64,000 bases of DNA from Hansfordia pulvinata (lineage: Eukaryota; Ascomycota; Sordariomycetes; Xylariales), in assembly GCA_006538405.1 (NCBI GenBank), contig BJKQ01000012.1, forward strand, positions 655,001-719,000, read 5' to 3'. Shown here in pieces: positions 45,612 to 57,235 of the stretch. Position numbers and translations under genes: made by a program. Positions within the stretch are counted from its first letter, which is position 1, and each line of letters begins with the position of its first letter. The notes under the pieces are model-generated. The model saw nothing but the letters and a program-made list of their open reading frames with translations. It was not told where the DNA came from and searched no databases.

Positions 45612-48318
45612 TGTGATGGCTGATGGAGATGTTAGTGAGTTTGCTGCGGCCAGGGAGGGGGTTGAGGGATGGTGCGGAAGATAGAAGGCGGCGATTGGGT
45701 TGCGGGATTTGACCACGCGGCGCGGCAGACTCGAAGACACGACTGGCGGCGGAGGTAGGGCTAATGACAGCGAAGATCGAGAGAGACCATGGGAGCGCTT
45801 ACCTTTCAACGGCGGCCGGAGTGGAGAGGGTGAGTTGATACGGGTCGAGACGTGAGGCTGTTGACTGGAGCAGCAAAGTAGAGCTGGGCGTCGTACGATG
45901 GATGAACCGAGTGAGGTTGCAGGTGGGGCGGACAACTTTAGAATTGGCGAATCAGAGACGGGCCATTCTCGGGAGCCTCGAGCGGGCTGGTGCGGACCGA
46001 CTGCGGCTGGTAGATCTCTGTCAGCTGGCAGGTCTGATGCCTTCCCCGACGGGTCCGGTGGAAGTGGGGTCGTCAGACGAAGCCGGCGCGGGTTCGGGCA
46101 CGGGCGCGGGCACGCAGATCGGGACCCGGCGTGTTCATCTTGAGACTGTTGCGGAAATCCTAGGGTTTCTTCCTTGCACTAGACTCGTTGAAGACGAGTG
46201 CGCCTTAGATAAGGCAGTCTCTATTACGAAACTCTGAACTGCGAATATTGCAACACCTCACAGAGCAGAGTGTACGGGAGCCTATCTACTCGTTGCAGAT
46301 GTTCGTCCGTGCGGGTCAGGTCGGAGAAGAGTTCGGCGGCGACAGACCTCGCCAGCAGCGACGGCGAGGTCTTCCTCAATCGTATTTGAAGGCCTGCTAC
46401 CAATAGACCCGTCGGCACCAGAGACCGCCTCCGCTATCCTGCACCCTTGCGATTGGCGGTCGTTGTCATGAGCCCCAGCGGGTCCATGTACAGGCGGCAC
46501 GCTTTTACAGGCGCTGGTAAAGGGAGCTCTCCTCGGAAGAGTCCGACTGCCAAGCACCCTGACATGAGCGGTACTAGTGGTGTGCACATGGCTGAACCCA
46601 GAAACGCATGCAGGAGTGCTCGTACATCAACACAACCTCAGCTCCGAGCCCTCCTACATCATTGATGTACATGGATGTGGGTGCCTTCGTATGCAGGGCA
46701 GCCGGGTGGAGGCAAGCCGAGTCCTGGCACTTGACAGTTGTGCAGCTCTACGAGTATGTGAGGATATGAATATATCAATTCTAATCAATCTGTCTCTCTG
46801 GAGCAATCTTCACTGACTGGGCGGGTTGAATATGTTCCCAACCTACTCGAAGCCTCCTCCCTACGCACGTACGTTGACGAGTACCTTAAGGTACAAGTAT
46901 CTAAGTACGTCCATGGAGGCACCTCCGGATGAAGTACCCACGTACATATCCCGCGGCTGTCGCATTGGATGCCCGTATCTCGTGGGAACAAAGCGCGCCC
47001 ACTCTCTGTCCCTAGGTAGCTAGGCGGCACGTCATTGGCGCGCGCATCGGCTCAGGCACCACGTCGCCCAGGAGCGCGCACATGCAGTCGCGGCGCCTTA
47101 TCGATAGCCCGCCATCCGCCAACATTTTTCCATCATCGAGATTCTTGCCCGTCATCGTCACCCGATTCGATCTCCAGCCTCACCAAGACACAACCTTTCC
47201 CGAAGGGCGCTGGCCACCTCTCTCAACACCACCCTAGCCCTGCACCTCACCACAGCCCCGGTCTGTCTGCGACCTCCCAGCACGCGCTCCCCGACCCAAC
47301 TGCGAGCGCCCTGCATCCAGCGTCCAGCGTCCAGCGCGCTGCTCGCCTGCCGCCCACGCCGCCGCCGCTGTCGCCGCCCACACGCCAAGGTCGAACAAGG
47401 TTTCCGGCTCGTGTGCCCTGTCTCTCACCGGCGCCCTGCCTGGCCTCCCATTGGACTCCTCCACCCCAGTTTAATCTTTTATTCGCCAAGTTTTTTTCAA
47501 CGAGGACTGATGCCGCTCGTTTGAGCACGAGATCTTCACGTGCTGTCCCCCTTCGACCCTTCACCAGACAAGATCTGTCCCCGCCGAGACCTCGTGTGCT
47601 CGCACGACCTGCGCCTCTGACCCGGAGCCCCGTTTGCGACTGCAACCGTGCCGCCAGCCTCCGCCCGCCTGCCGGCGCGATTCAGGATTTGTCGCTGCTC
47701 GGCCCAGGTCTGACTGCAGGAGCACACCCTGCCTGTCTCTTGCGACCCGCGTCTCCGCCATCTCGCGGTCGAGCCACATACCTGGCTCTTGCTAGGCGCT
47801 TCTCAGTGCAAACGAGGAAGGGGAGGTCCACGATACACGAGAGGGACCAGGCCAGCCCGCACTCTACGATCACACGCTCTCGTCGCGGCGGTGGCCGCTC
47901 TTGCGCCGCAACAGTGATTCGGCTACCAGTTTGAACAGAGTTCAACGCAAAGTTCGTCAAACCCAGCATTGGCGGGTATGCACCCCCCCCCCCTCCCCCC
48001 TTTTCCCCTCGCCCGCATCGTATACGACCTGTCTTCTGCCTCGTCGATCCTCCCACGCATCACCCTTAGTCTAATACCCTGCATGTTTTTTTTTTTTCGG
48101 CGCCGCCTCTACGGCTACGGACATTGCCCCGTTCTGCTCCGCTTGCCCCCTCAGAGCCCTCCTCATGCCCAATGTCCACCCCCCGCCAATGCCACTCTGG
48201 TGCCTCGTCGCCAGCTCACAGTGAACCTTGCTGACCTGCTTTAGTCTACAAGACAGACACAGCTGAACCTCCAGGTGCATGCCACGATCGAGATCCCCGC
48301 CCCCCACTTGCCACCAAC
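45612..48318. other. Intergenic and long pyrimidine-rich leader of the Mtr4 gene
   Basis: Divergent promoters of COX8 and the Mtr4 helicase. Frames at 45902-46237 and 47035-47934 have no domain; the latter is a Pro/Ser/Arg-rich reading of CT-rich leader DNA. GTACCTTAAGGTAC-type words are present at about 46889-46905. Confidence 0.5.
47976..48244 (+). other. Possible 5'-UTR intron of the Mtr4 gene
   Basis: A donor GTATGC at 47976, a branch-like CTGAC and acceptor CTTTAG at 48244 lie 74 bp before the start codon. The 269 bp between include C- and T-rich tracts. This is inferred from splice-like signals only. Confidence 0.35.
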
Positions 48319-51300
48319 ATGGACGATCTTTTCGACGTATTTGAGGACCAGCCCGGCGCAGCCAGGCAAAAACCTGAATATGACCAGGACCAGCCTGCCT
48401 CCGGACACTCTCCCGCCGCTGCCAAAGCGAAAAACATCAGAAAGAAGAGCAAGAAGCGCAAGGCTGACGGCGGGATGAAGAACGGCGACACAGCCTCCGC
48501 TCCCGACGCCCCGGAGCCGGACGACGAAATGTCCAACGGCGAAGCCAGCTCCGGCGATGAGGACGAGGAGCATGCCGACGCCGACGAGGCTGTATCTGAG
48601 GGCCATCAGGATAGCAAACGCCGCCGCAAGGGAGCAGGTCAAGACGCCCGATTGACAGACACCTTCGAGACTGCGCAGTCCCGCCAGGTTGCACACGCTG
48701 CAGGCTTTGCCCCAACCAAGGAAGAAGAGGAGGCGGCCCTTGTCCTGTCGCACAATATCCAGCATCAAGTCGCCCTCCCTCCCGACCTCGATTACGAATA
48801 TGTGCCCCTGTCTAGCCACAAGGCCCCCTCGGAACCGGCCCGAACCTGGCCATTCAATCTCGATCCTTTCCAAAGGCTAGCTATCTCTTCCATTGAGCGT
48901 GATGAGAGTGTGCTTGTTTCGGCACATACTTCGGCCGGAAAAACAGTGGTGGCCGAATACGCCATCGCTCAATGCTTGAAGAGAAACCAGAGGGTCATTT
49001 ACACCAGTCCGATCAAGGCTCTGAGCAATCAGAAATATCGCGAGTTCAACGAGGCCTTTGGAGATGTAGGGCTGATGACCGGCGATGTCACCATCAACCC
49101 CACGGCAACATGTCTGGTCATGACGACTGAAATTCTGCGGTCTATGCTCTACAGAGGATCTGAAATTATGCGCGAAGTTGCCTGGGTTGTGTTCGACGAG
49201 ATCCACTACATGAGGGACAAGACCAGAGGTGTCGTCTGGGAAGAGACCATCATTCTCCTGCCCGACAAGGTGCGCTATGTGTTCCTGTCCGCCACCATTC
49301 CGAACGCCTTCCAGTTTGCCGAGTGGATCGCAAAGATACACCGCCAAGCGTGTCACGTCGTCTACACCGACTTCCGTCCCACCCCTCTTCAAAACTATTT
49401 CTTTCCCGCGGGTGGCTCTGGCATATTCTTGGTCGTTGACGAGAAGGGTGTCTTCCGCGAACAAAATTTCAACAAGACGATGCAGCTCATTGAGGAGAAG
49501 AAAGGGGGCGACTCGAATGATGTTGACGCCAAGCTGAAGGGCAAGGGCAAGGGCAAGAAGATCAACAAGGGCGGCCGCGACGAGAGCAATGCCGACATTC
49601 AGAAAATCGTCAAGATGATCATGAGCAAGAACTTCAATCCTGTCATTGTTTTCAGCTTCAGCAAGAGGGAATGTGAGATGCTTGCCCTGCAGATCTCCCG
49701 CTTCGCTTTCAACGACGAAAGCGAAAAGGCCATGGTTCGCAAGGTCTTCAGCAGCGCCATTGAGTCACTGTCTGAGGAGGATCGGGAACTGCCCCAGATC
49801 CAGAACATCCTGCCCCTGCTTGAGAAGGGCATCGGTGTCCATCACTCTGGTCTCCTTCCGATTCTGAAAGAGACGATTGAGATTCTCTTCCAGGAGGGTC
49901 TGATCAAGGTTCTGTTCGCCACCGAAACCTTCTCCATTGGTCTCAACATGCCCGCGAGAACCGTTGTCTTCACCAAGGTCCAGAAGTTCGACGGAGTCTC
50001 CGTCCGTCCTCTGACGCCCTCGGAGTACATCCAGATGTCTGGCCGTGCAGGCCGCAGAGGCCTCGATGACCGCGGAATCGTCATCATGATGGTAGACGAC
50101 AAGATGGAGCCGGAGACTGCCAAGACGATTGTCGTGGGTCAGCAAGATCGCCTTAACTCGGCTTTCTACCTGGGTTACAACATGGTTCTGAACCTACTCC
50201 GCATTGAAGCCATCTCGCCCGAGTTCATGTTGGAGAACTGCTTCTTCCAGTTTCAAAACACCGCCAGCGTGGCTGGTCTCGAGCGCAGCTTGATGGATCT
50301 CCAGAAAGCCCGCGACGAGATGCAGATACCAGACGAGGCCACCGTCAAGGACTACTACGGGCTGCGCCAGCAAATCTCGACATACACGAAAGACATGCTT
50401 ACCGTTATCCAACACCCGAACCACTGCCTCGAATTCCTGCAGCCCGGCCGCCTGGTTCAGATCTCACATCCTACCACAGGCAAGGACTTTGGCTGGGGAG
50501 TGATTCTCAACTTTACGAAGCGCAAGGAGCCTAAATTCGGCGAGAAGGAATATGAGCCTCAGGAATCGTACTTCATCGACGTCTTCCTCCGGTTGGACCC
50601 CGCCTGCAACCCTTTCGCCCCCGCCAACCCCTCGACTCCCATGCCTGATGGTGTGCGTGCTTGCGATCCCGGCCAGGAGAGCGTCTTCGAGGCCGTGCCC
50701 TGCATGCTGAGCTGCATCAAGGCTCTGAGTCAGATTCGTGTTTTCATGCCCAAGGATGTCAAATCGAGAGCGGATGTGGACTCTGTTCGCAAGACCCTCC
50801 TGAAGTCCTTGAAAGAGGTTGAACGACGATTCCCCGACGGCATGCCCATCCTCGACCCCATCGAGAACATGAACATTACCGACGAGACCTTCAAGAAGCT
50901 TCTGAGGAAGATTGAGGTCCTGGAGTCCCGCCTCCTCTCCAACCCCCTGCATGGCTCTCCTCTCCTGCCGTCACTTTGGGAGCAATACTCGACAAAGATT
51001 GCTCGTGTTGATGAGATCAAGGCGCTCAAGAAGCAGATTGCCAAGGCGCACTCGATTGCCCAGCTGGACGAGCTGAAGTCTCGAAAGCGTGTGCTGCGTC
51101 GCCTGGGGTTCATTAACGAGGGCGAAGTTGTGCAGCTCAAAGCGCGTGTCGCGTGCGAGATCTCGTCGACGGAGGGGCACGAGCTACTGCTATCAGAGCT
51201 CCTCTTTGACCGGTTCTTCAACGAACTTACACCGGAGCTGTGCGCTGCCATCCTGAGTGTCTTCATCTTTGAGGAGAAGGTCGAGGCGACGCCGCTCCCC

Positions 51301-51710
51301 GAGGCGCTGATGAAGCCATACTCGGTGATCCAGGCCAAGGCAAGGATCGTCGCCAAGGTCAGCCAGGAGAGCAAGCTGGAAGTCAATGAAGACGAGTACG
51401 TGCAGAGCCTTAAGTGGCAGCTTGTAGAGACGGTCTACGCATGGGCCAACGGCAAGCCCTTTGCCGAAGTTTGGTAAGTCGTACCTGTCGATGAGAACCT
51501 TTTGTGGGATTGGCTAACCATGTTGACAGTAAAATGACGGACGCCTACGAGGGCTCCTTGATCCGTCTGTTCCGCCGCCTGGAGGAGCTGCTGCGCCAGA
51601 TGGCACAGGCCGGCAAGGTGATGGGCAGCGAGGAGCTGACGAGCAAGTTCGAGGAGAGCTTATCCAAGATCCGGAGAGATATCGTGGCTGCCCAGTCGCT
51701 TTATTTGTAG
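48319..51710 (+). CDS. MTR4: ATP-dependent RNA helicase Mtr4/Dob1
   Basis: Exons 48319-51473 and 51530-51710 are joined by a 56-bp intron (GTAAGT...TTGACAG, phase 2), giving 1111 residues. The start MDDLFDVFED is typical of the family. Motifs: Walker A AHTSAGKT (about residue 201), DEIH (about 294), SATIPNAF, a long lobe-2 start with VFSFSKRECE, and motif VI QMSGRAGRRGLDDRG (about 575). Next come the arch/KOW insertion (LQPGRLVQISHP, FGWGVILNF) and the C-terminal DSH domain (FEESLSKIRRDIVAAQSLYL). Mtr4 is the helicase of the TRAMP complex that feeds RNA to the nuclear exosome for 3'-end processing and decay. It has the expected length with no lesions. Confidence 0.97.
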
Positions 51711-52302
51711 AACCGTGTTGGAGGAGGAAACCCCCGAAAAGCATACGCAGCAGCCTTCTGGCGTGTTGCAGCAACTCCAGCGTTCAGCCACCCATGCATA
51801 GCTTTGTTTAGGTCTAAACTAGAGTTTTAATTCTCCCACAATTCCAGTCCTCTCGCAGGACTGTTTGAAAAGCGTCACTATGGCCTCGGTCCTTGGGTTT
51901 TGATCATGTGCTGGGATGCACAATACAGTATGCGGTGCCCAGGAAGCCGATGCACCGAAGCACCGAGATTATCACGTTTCCGTTCTTGACGCGATGCGCC
52001 TTGCTGGAGTAGTGCTCATATTCATAGGCACTGCGTCGCGTATGCTCATACTCAATGAGATGATCCGGCGTACACATCACGCCACGAATCTGGGCCCCGT
52101 AGACGCGAAAGCACAGGCGGCCCGGAGGTGCCAGGTCAGAACGAAGGCCGAAGAGCCCCCTTATTGGTCACTTTCCCGGTGCGGAGCACGTCTCTTTGGA
52201 ATCTGCCCGACGACGACAAATGCCAAAAAAAAGTGTTTCTATGCCTAGTCTCGCGCAAATCTAGGTACACGAAGACAGGAACGAAGAAAAAAAGAAGGGC
52301 CA
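51711..52302. other. Convergent intergenic region
   Basis: 3' flanks of MTR4 (plus) and the OCD-like gene (minus). No gene seen. Confidence 0.6.
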
Positions 52303-53593
52303 TTAAAATTCGTCCACGGTGTACCCGACGCCCTTCTCGCGGGCCAGGTCCAGCAGCTTGCCGGCGACGGCGAGGTCCATGACGCCGCAGCCGACGCTCT
52401 TGTAGACGACGGTGCCGTCGCGCAGCCAGCGGCGGGCCTCGGAGGGGTTGTCGCCGCTGTCGTCGCCGCTGCTGTCGCCGCCGCCGTAGCCCGCGCGCAG
52501 CTCCGGGTTGCCGCACAGCTCGCCGACCTCGAGCAGGTCGGCGGCGGTGCGGCCGGCGGCGACGAGCTCGCCGGCCTCGTGGACGCAGCCGGAGGCGGTG
52601 TCGACGACGACGCCCCGGCCCTTCCCCCCGCCGCTGTCGCCGCCGCCGCCGGGCGTCCGCCAGGAGGCCTCGCCCTCGTACTCGGGGCCGGCCAGGGCGC
52701 GGACGAAGTCCGGGTCGAGCTCGCGCATGTGCAGGCGGTAGGAGCCGATGGCGGCGATGTAGCGGGACTTGGCGCGGCCCTGGGGCCCCGTGAGGAACGA
52801 GGCCGGGAACAGGGGGCGGTTGCTGGGGACGCCGCAGAAGATGACGTCGGCGTCGCACACGATCTTCTTGAGGCCCTGGTCTTCCTCCTCCTCTGTCTTG
52901 CCTCCTACCTTTCCTTCACTGCCGCCTCCGCCGCCGCTCTCGTAAATGTCCAGCTCGATGCCCAACCGCCCCAGCTCCTCCCCCAGCTCGCCCGCCAGCG
53001 CCTCGGCCCGGGCCCGCGACCGGTTGACGACGGTGACGCGGTCGATCTCCTCCCCGCGCAGCAGGGCCGCGAGGCGGACGTGCCAGAGGGCCTGCTTGCC
53101 CGCGCCGAAGACGGCGACGCGGGAGGTGCGCCGGCGGGCCCGGTACAGCAGCATGGAGCCGAGGGCGGTGCGGAAGGCCGTCAGGTCGGCGGCGTTGAGG
53201 CAGCCGACGGCCCGGCCGCGGGCGTCGCAGACGGTCAGGGCGCTCTGGAGGGCCGGGCCTGGCGGGCTGCCGGCGGTGGTGGTGGCCGACCCTTCCTCCT
53301 CAGGGGCCGGATGCCGACCATCTTGACGCCGATGGCCGTCCGGGTCGTCGCCGGCATGAACAGGCTGACCTGCTGCGGCGCGGCGTCTGGGAGAGATGTG
53401 GTGGAGGAGGAAGAGGAGGAAAGGGGGACGGGCGGGAGACGATGGCGCGGTCGGCCTGGAACCGGGCCTCGCCGCCGCGCGAGTAGTCCACTAGTCCCGC
53501 GAGCAGGGCGTCGGCGAAGGCCGAGACGTCGCGGCTGGTCAGGCCGGCGAAGAGGCGCGAGACGTCGCGGCCGGTGAGGAGGGTGAAGACCAT
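52303..53593 (-). CDS. Ornithine cyclodeaminase/mu-crystallin family enzyme, two apparent frameshifts
   Basis: Begins at ATG 53593 (TLLTGRDVSRLFAGL), passes ARFQADRAIVSR, then in a shifted frame has VSLFMPATTRTAIGVKMVGI. In a second shifted frame it has LTVCDARGRAVGCLNAADLTAF and the Rossmann motif VAVFGAGKQALWHVRLAAL, then DADVIFCGVPSNRPLF and VYKSVGCGVMDLAVAGKLL to the stop. The family uses bound NAD to cyclise ornithine to proline or to make or reduce related imino acids, and some members serve natural-product pathways. The substrate cannot be told. Each frame change equals one missing base, one within 53374-53440 (G5 at 53423-53427 likely) and one near 53303-53310 (G4). Two extra bases give an intronless 430-residue protein. 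GC-rich glycine/glutamate inserts are unusual. Confidence 0.82.
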
Positions 53594-54835
53594 CTTCTCT
53601 GTTGGAATGTCTCTTCGTTCTCGGCTCTCTTGGGAGGGGGGAGGGGGGACTGTGGTAGTCGGGGTGTCGCGGGGAGGATGTGCAGTGATGGCTGTCGTGG
53701 ATGGGGTATGGAGGTTTCTCCTATGGGCCGGGAGAGCGAATGGATGGCACGGTCCAGGTTGAGACTGGAGTATTGCCCTGGCGACGCAGAGAGAGGTGCT
53801 CGTCCAGAGGGCGGCCGGTCCCTGCAATCCGAGATGTCTGCTCTCGACAGTGGAAAGGCTGCGGCGATGTCGGCGGGCAGCTCCGGTGGGGCCGACGCAA
53901 GCCGAGCTGCGAGTCGGCTCCAATGGGCCGGAGTCGGCTCCGACGGCCGGAGCCGCGTGGGCCGAGTCGAGTCGAGTCGAGTCTCGAAGGGGTAGTTTTC
54001 CCCGACGACAGACGCCTATCTGCGACGGGACCACGCGCGTCGGCGGCCTGGCGCCCTCCATCGACAGCCGTGTTTCCCTGCTGCTGGCAGATTAAGCGAC
54101 GTTGGGAATGTTGGCTGCTCCGGGCAATGTGTCGAGCGAGGCATTTCTCCAGAAAGAATAGAGATAAAAGGGGGGGGGGGTCCCATGTGAGGAAGCCATT
54201 GGTAACACCTCACGATGGACATCAACATATTCGATTCGAAGATTGCGTGGAGAGTACCAGCTCTTTTTGACATGGTCTACTCGCCCCCATACCGTCGTGA
54301 CGAGATCTAGTCCAGCCACGACTCCAAATCATGTCATCAGTGCCACGTCCTAATCCCTCTGACCATACAGATTTTTATTTCCCCAGACTCGCGTCTGGAG
54401 CCCCTTGGCAAACCAGCCCCAATATCTTTCCTCGTTGGATCGTGTAGGTAAGCATCTACAACCAGACCTCAAGGTTCGGGGTGCCCCAGGGGGGCGAACG
54501 GGTGCAAAGCGGCTGGCAGAGTTTTGCGTCTTTCCTCGCCCACACGATGCGCGTTCACGCCCGAGAACAGCCGGGAGCCGTGTCGGACGGCCGACCTCGG
54601 CGTCTTCCGTGGCCGCTCATGTAAAATCCCCGGAGCTATCTTGCCCCTCGTGCTAAGCTGTGTCCATTTGAGGGCGCGGGTCAGCGCACCGGTGGACATA
54701 AGACGTCGGTCCTCTGCCTGCAGCGTCGGGCCGAGGTGGAGTGAGTGCCCATTCCTTGATCACTTCAAATTTACGTTGAGCTATCTGTCGTGAGAGTGCC
54801 AGAAACTCAGCAGATCCATCTGCTCGCCGTTCTCC
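53594..54835. other. Intergenic, 1.2 kb
   Basis: Promoter side of the OCD-like gene and 3' flank of the protease. No supported gene. It contains (GTCGA)n at about 53966-53983 and a G11 run at 54170-54180. Confidence 0.55.
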
Positions 54836-56131
54836 TCATGGAAACAGGTGCCCCAGCGCCTTGATCAGCCGGACCCATTCCGGGCCCCCGGCAAACTTGG
54901 GCCGGCCCAGCGGAGTCCCCTCGCCGAGGTATCCCTTCGACGCCACGCCGTAGAGCTCGTCGCCGATGAACAGGGGGCTCCCAGACTACAGCCACGAAGC
55001 AGAGTTAGTATTATGTTCATTGTTCTCTGATGAGTCTTTCAGGACCACTGCTCGCAAAGAAAGAAAGAGAGAAAGAGAGAAAGAGAGAGAGAAAAAAAAG
55101 ACAGCAAGGCAAAGACGAGGCGCATCATCCCTTGCCTCCGGAATCTTGGGGTCAGGACTCACATGGCCCGGCGTGGCCAGGAACCCCCGGACGACCAGCG
55201 GCCCCTGCCCGGCGACGCAGCCGAAGCTGTCGCGGCTCGAGACGGTCAGCCCGCTGAAGAGGTACGGATCCTTCCCTCCCCCGTCCATCCGCAGCGGGTA
55301 CCCGACGGACTGGAACAGCGGGCGGTCCAGTTTCGTCTCCTCCTTTTCCTCCTTCTCCGGCCGGGGCCGGGGCCGGGGGGGCCGGGGCGGGACGCTCCCG
55401 CGCTCCTCCCGCCGCCGAGCCGCCCCGCGTCGCCGGCGACGCGGAACCAGCCGACGCCGTCCCGCTCGCCGACGCGCTCCCGCAGCACCAGCACCGCAAA
55501 GTCGTACATGACGTCGCAGGGCGAGGTGCCCCAAGGGTCGTTCCCCTTGTCGTGCACGACGTAGACGCGCTCCACGGGCGACGAGTAGCCCGCGAAGCCC
55601 TGGTGCTTGGCGGCGTGGAGGACGAACTTGCGGGGTGGGGTCGCCGGCGCCCGCGTGACGCTTTTCTTTTTGCCGTTCTTGCTGCTGCCGCTGCCGCTGC
55701 CACCCCCCGGCTTCTTCGCCTTAGTCTCTCCTCCTCCTCCTCCTCCTGGTGGTGGTGGTGGCACTATGCAGTGCTTGGCCGTCGTGGCCAGCCGCGCCCC
55801 GACCATCTCCACGGTGCAGTGTTCCCTGGTGATGCCGCCGCCGCCGCCGCCGCCTCCTTGGACCTCGAGCCTGCCCACGCTCCGGTACGGCGTCTTCGCG
55901 GGTCTGGCGGGGCCCGTGAGGCCGAGCTTCCTGGCCAGCGATCCGAGCACGCGCTTCCATCTTGCCTTCCGGGTGCTGCTGCTGCTGCTTCTGTTGTCGT
56001 CGTCCTCGTCGTCCTCGTCCCCCAGAGTCTCGCGTATGGCTGCCAGCAGCTCCGCGTCGTCCTGCGTCATGTCCATGGTGAAGATCTCGGGCGTGTCCAC
56101 TTGGTCCCAGTTGACGTCCTCACCTGTGTCG

Positions 56132-56163
<32 letters not shown>

Positions 56164-56175
56164 GTCGTCGTCGTT

Positions 56176-56207
<32 letters not shown>

Positions 56208-56283
56208 TCTCGTCTCTCGCGGCACCACTGACCCGGTGTCGTGCGGCGGTGGATGGCCCCGGGGGTCGGTAACGGGGTGGCAT
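54836..56283 (-). CDS. Trypsin-fold serine protease (V8-like), one apparent frameshift
   Basis: Exons 56283-55163 and 54985-54836 are joined by a 177-bp intron (GTGAGT...CTGTAG) holding GAAA/GAGA repeats. After a poly-Asp N-terminal region comes the protease. The catalytic His is in ARLATTAKHCI, the Asp in DVMYDFAVLVL, and the Ser in ATPGH|SGSPLF, where the bar marks the exon junction. It ends with GYLGEG and WVRLIKALGHLFP. The triad order and the GHSGSP serine box fit trypsin-like/V8-type peptidases. Between GWFRVAGDAG and KLDRPLFQSVGYP the frame slips by one missing base, most likely in the G7 run 55375-55381 (plus strand). One added base gives exact splice phase and 423 residues. No signal peptide is visible, so secretion is unproved. 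Confidence 0.78.
56128..56207 (-). repeat. GAC/GTC trinucleotide repeat encoding poly-Asp
   Basis: An almost pure (GTC)n tract on the plus strand encodes about 27 Asp, broken by two Asn, in the N-terminal region of the protease. Confidence 0.92.
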
Positions 56284-57235
56284 TGGCCGCGCTGCTGCCC
56301 TGGGGGAAGGGCTTGCGAGGGAGAGCCTGCCGAGAAGGCTCAGGGCTGCGCAGCCAACTGCTATTCACATGGTCCGGCGGACGGTTGGCGGTGAATCTGA
56401 TGGGTAAAGGCCGGTCACCTCTGTCACTTGATCGGAAAGGCGGAAGCTTGCAAGATATATGTCTCCATCTGATATACCCCCCCAAACACTGTGCCACCTG
56501 CCGCGCTGCATTGCCAGTGATGCCCCTTCTCGGAGATCTCCGCTGTCGTCGTTCCCATCGTGGGCTTTTAATGGCGCGTATTTCATGCATGGCCGTCCGC
56601 AGAGCCCCCGTGCCGGTCGGCGAACACCGTGGAGCTGCTTTGCCACGTTATTTGTGGCTTTCATCCTCTCCAAGAGCGCGGCAGCATGCGCGGCCCACGC
56701 GGACTGGCAGGCTCGCCACCGATCCACGCGCGACGGCGGCCCAACGAGCAGGCGGCGAGCGAGCCAGCCTTCATGTCGCCGGACGGGGTCGGGGTTCTGT
56801 CACAGAAGCTTTCTGACACAAACGCAAGATGCAAAATTGGCGAGAAGGCAAAGAAGAAGATGAAGAGAGAATAGTGAGGCGAGATACGTCAATCGTCGAG
56901 ATATGTAAATCGTCGCCACCGACAGATGGCGCGCATAGGAGTCAATCTATCAGAAACGCCCCCCCCCCCCCCCCCCCCCCGGCGCGGCAGTGCTCGTGAA
57001 AACATCCGCGGAGCTCTGACACAACCCTGCTCTGCTCCCATAACTACTTGAATGGTAGCCACCTGCATGTCTTTCGGCTTTCCCATGTAGCTGACAGGGA
57101 ACGCTCCCCGGACAAATGCCGCCCCGTGTAGGTGCAGTGCTGTATCTGAATCTTTAAAGGCCTCTTGTCAAACACCCCTTTCCCCCACTCACCCAGGTTG
57201 AACAACCACGTTTAGTCAAATCCTCTTTTCTTCTT
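56284..57235. other. Intergenic, with C22 run
   Basis: Upstream of the protease and downstream of the P450. No supported gene. It contains a 22-base C run at 56959-56980. Confidence 0.55.
56959..56980. repeat. C22 homopolymer
   Basis: Twenty-two consecutive C. Confidence 0.9.

Noticed and set aside
45902..46237. 111-codon plus-strand frame upstream of COX8
   Set aside because: It lies in the COX8 promoter/leader, has no recognised motif and no spliced continuation I could support.
47035..47934. 299-codon Pro/Ser/Arg-rich plus-strand frame
   Set aside because: It is the translation of CT-rich leader DNA before MTR4. There is no domain and composition follows base content.
53374..53440. Intron to explain the first frame change in the OCD-like gene
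   Set aside because: The possible GT donors are GTCTCC or GTCCCC, with no branch site, and they cut out conserved-looking residues. A total length two bases short of a whole number of codons fits base loss better.
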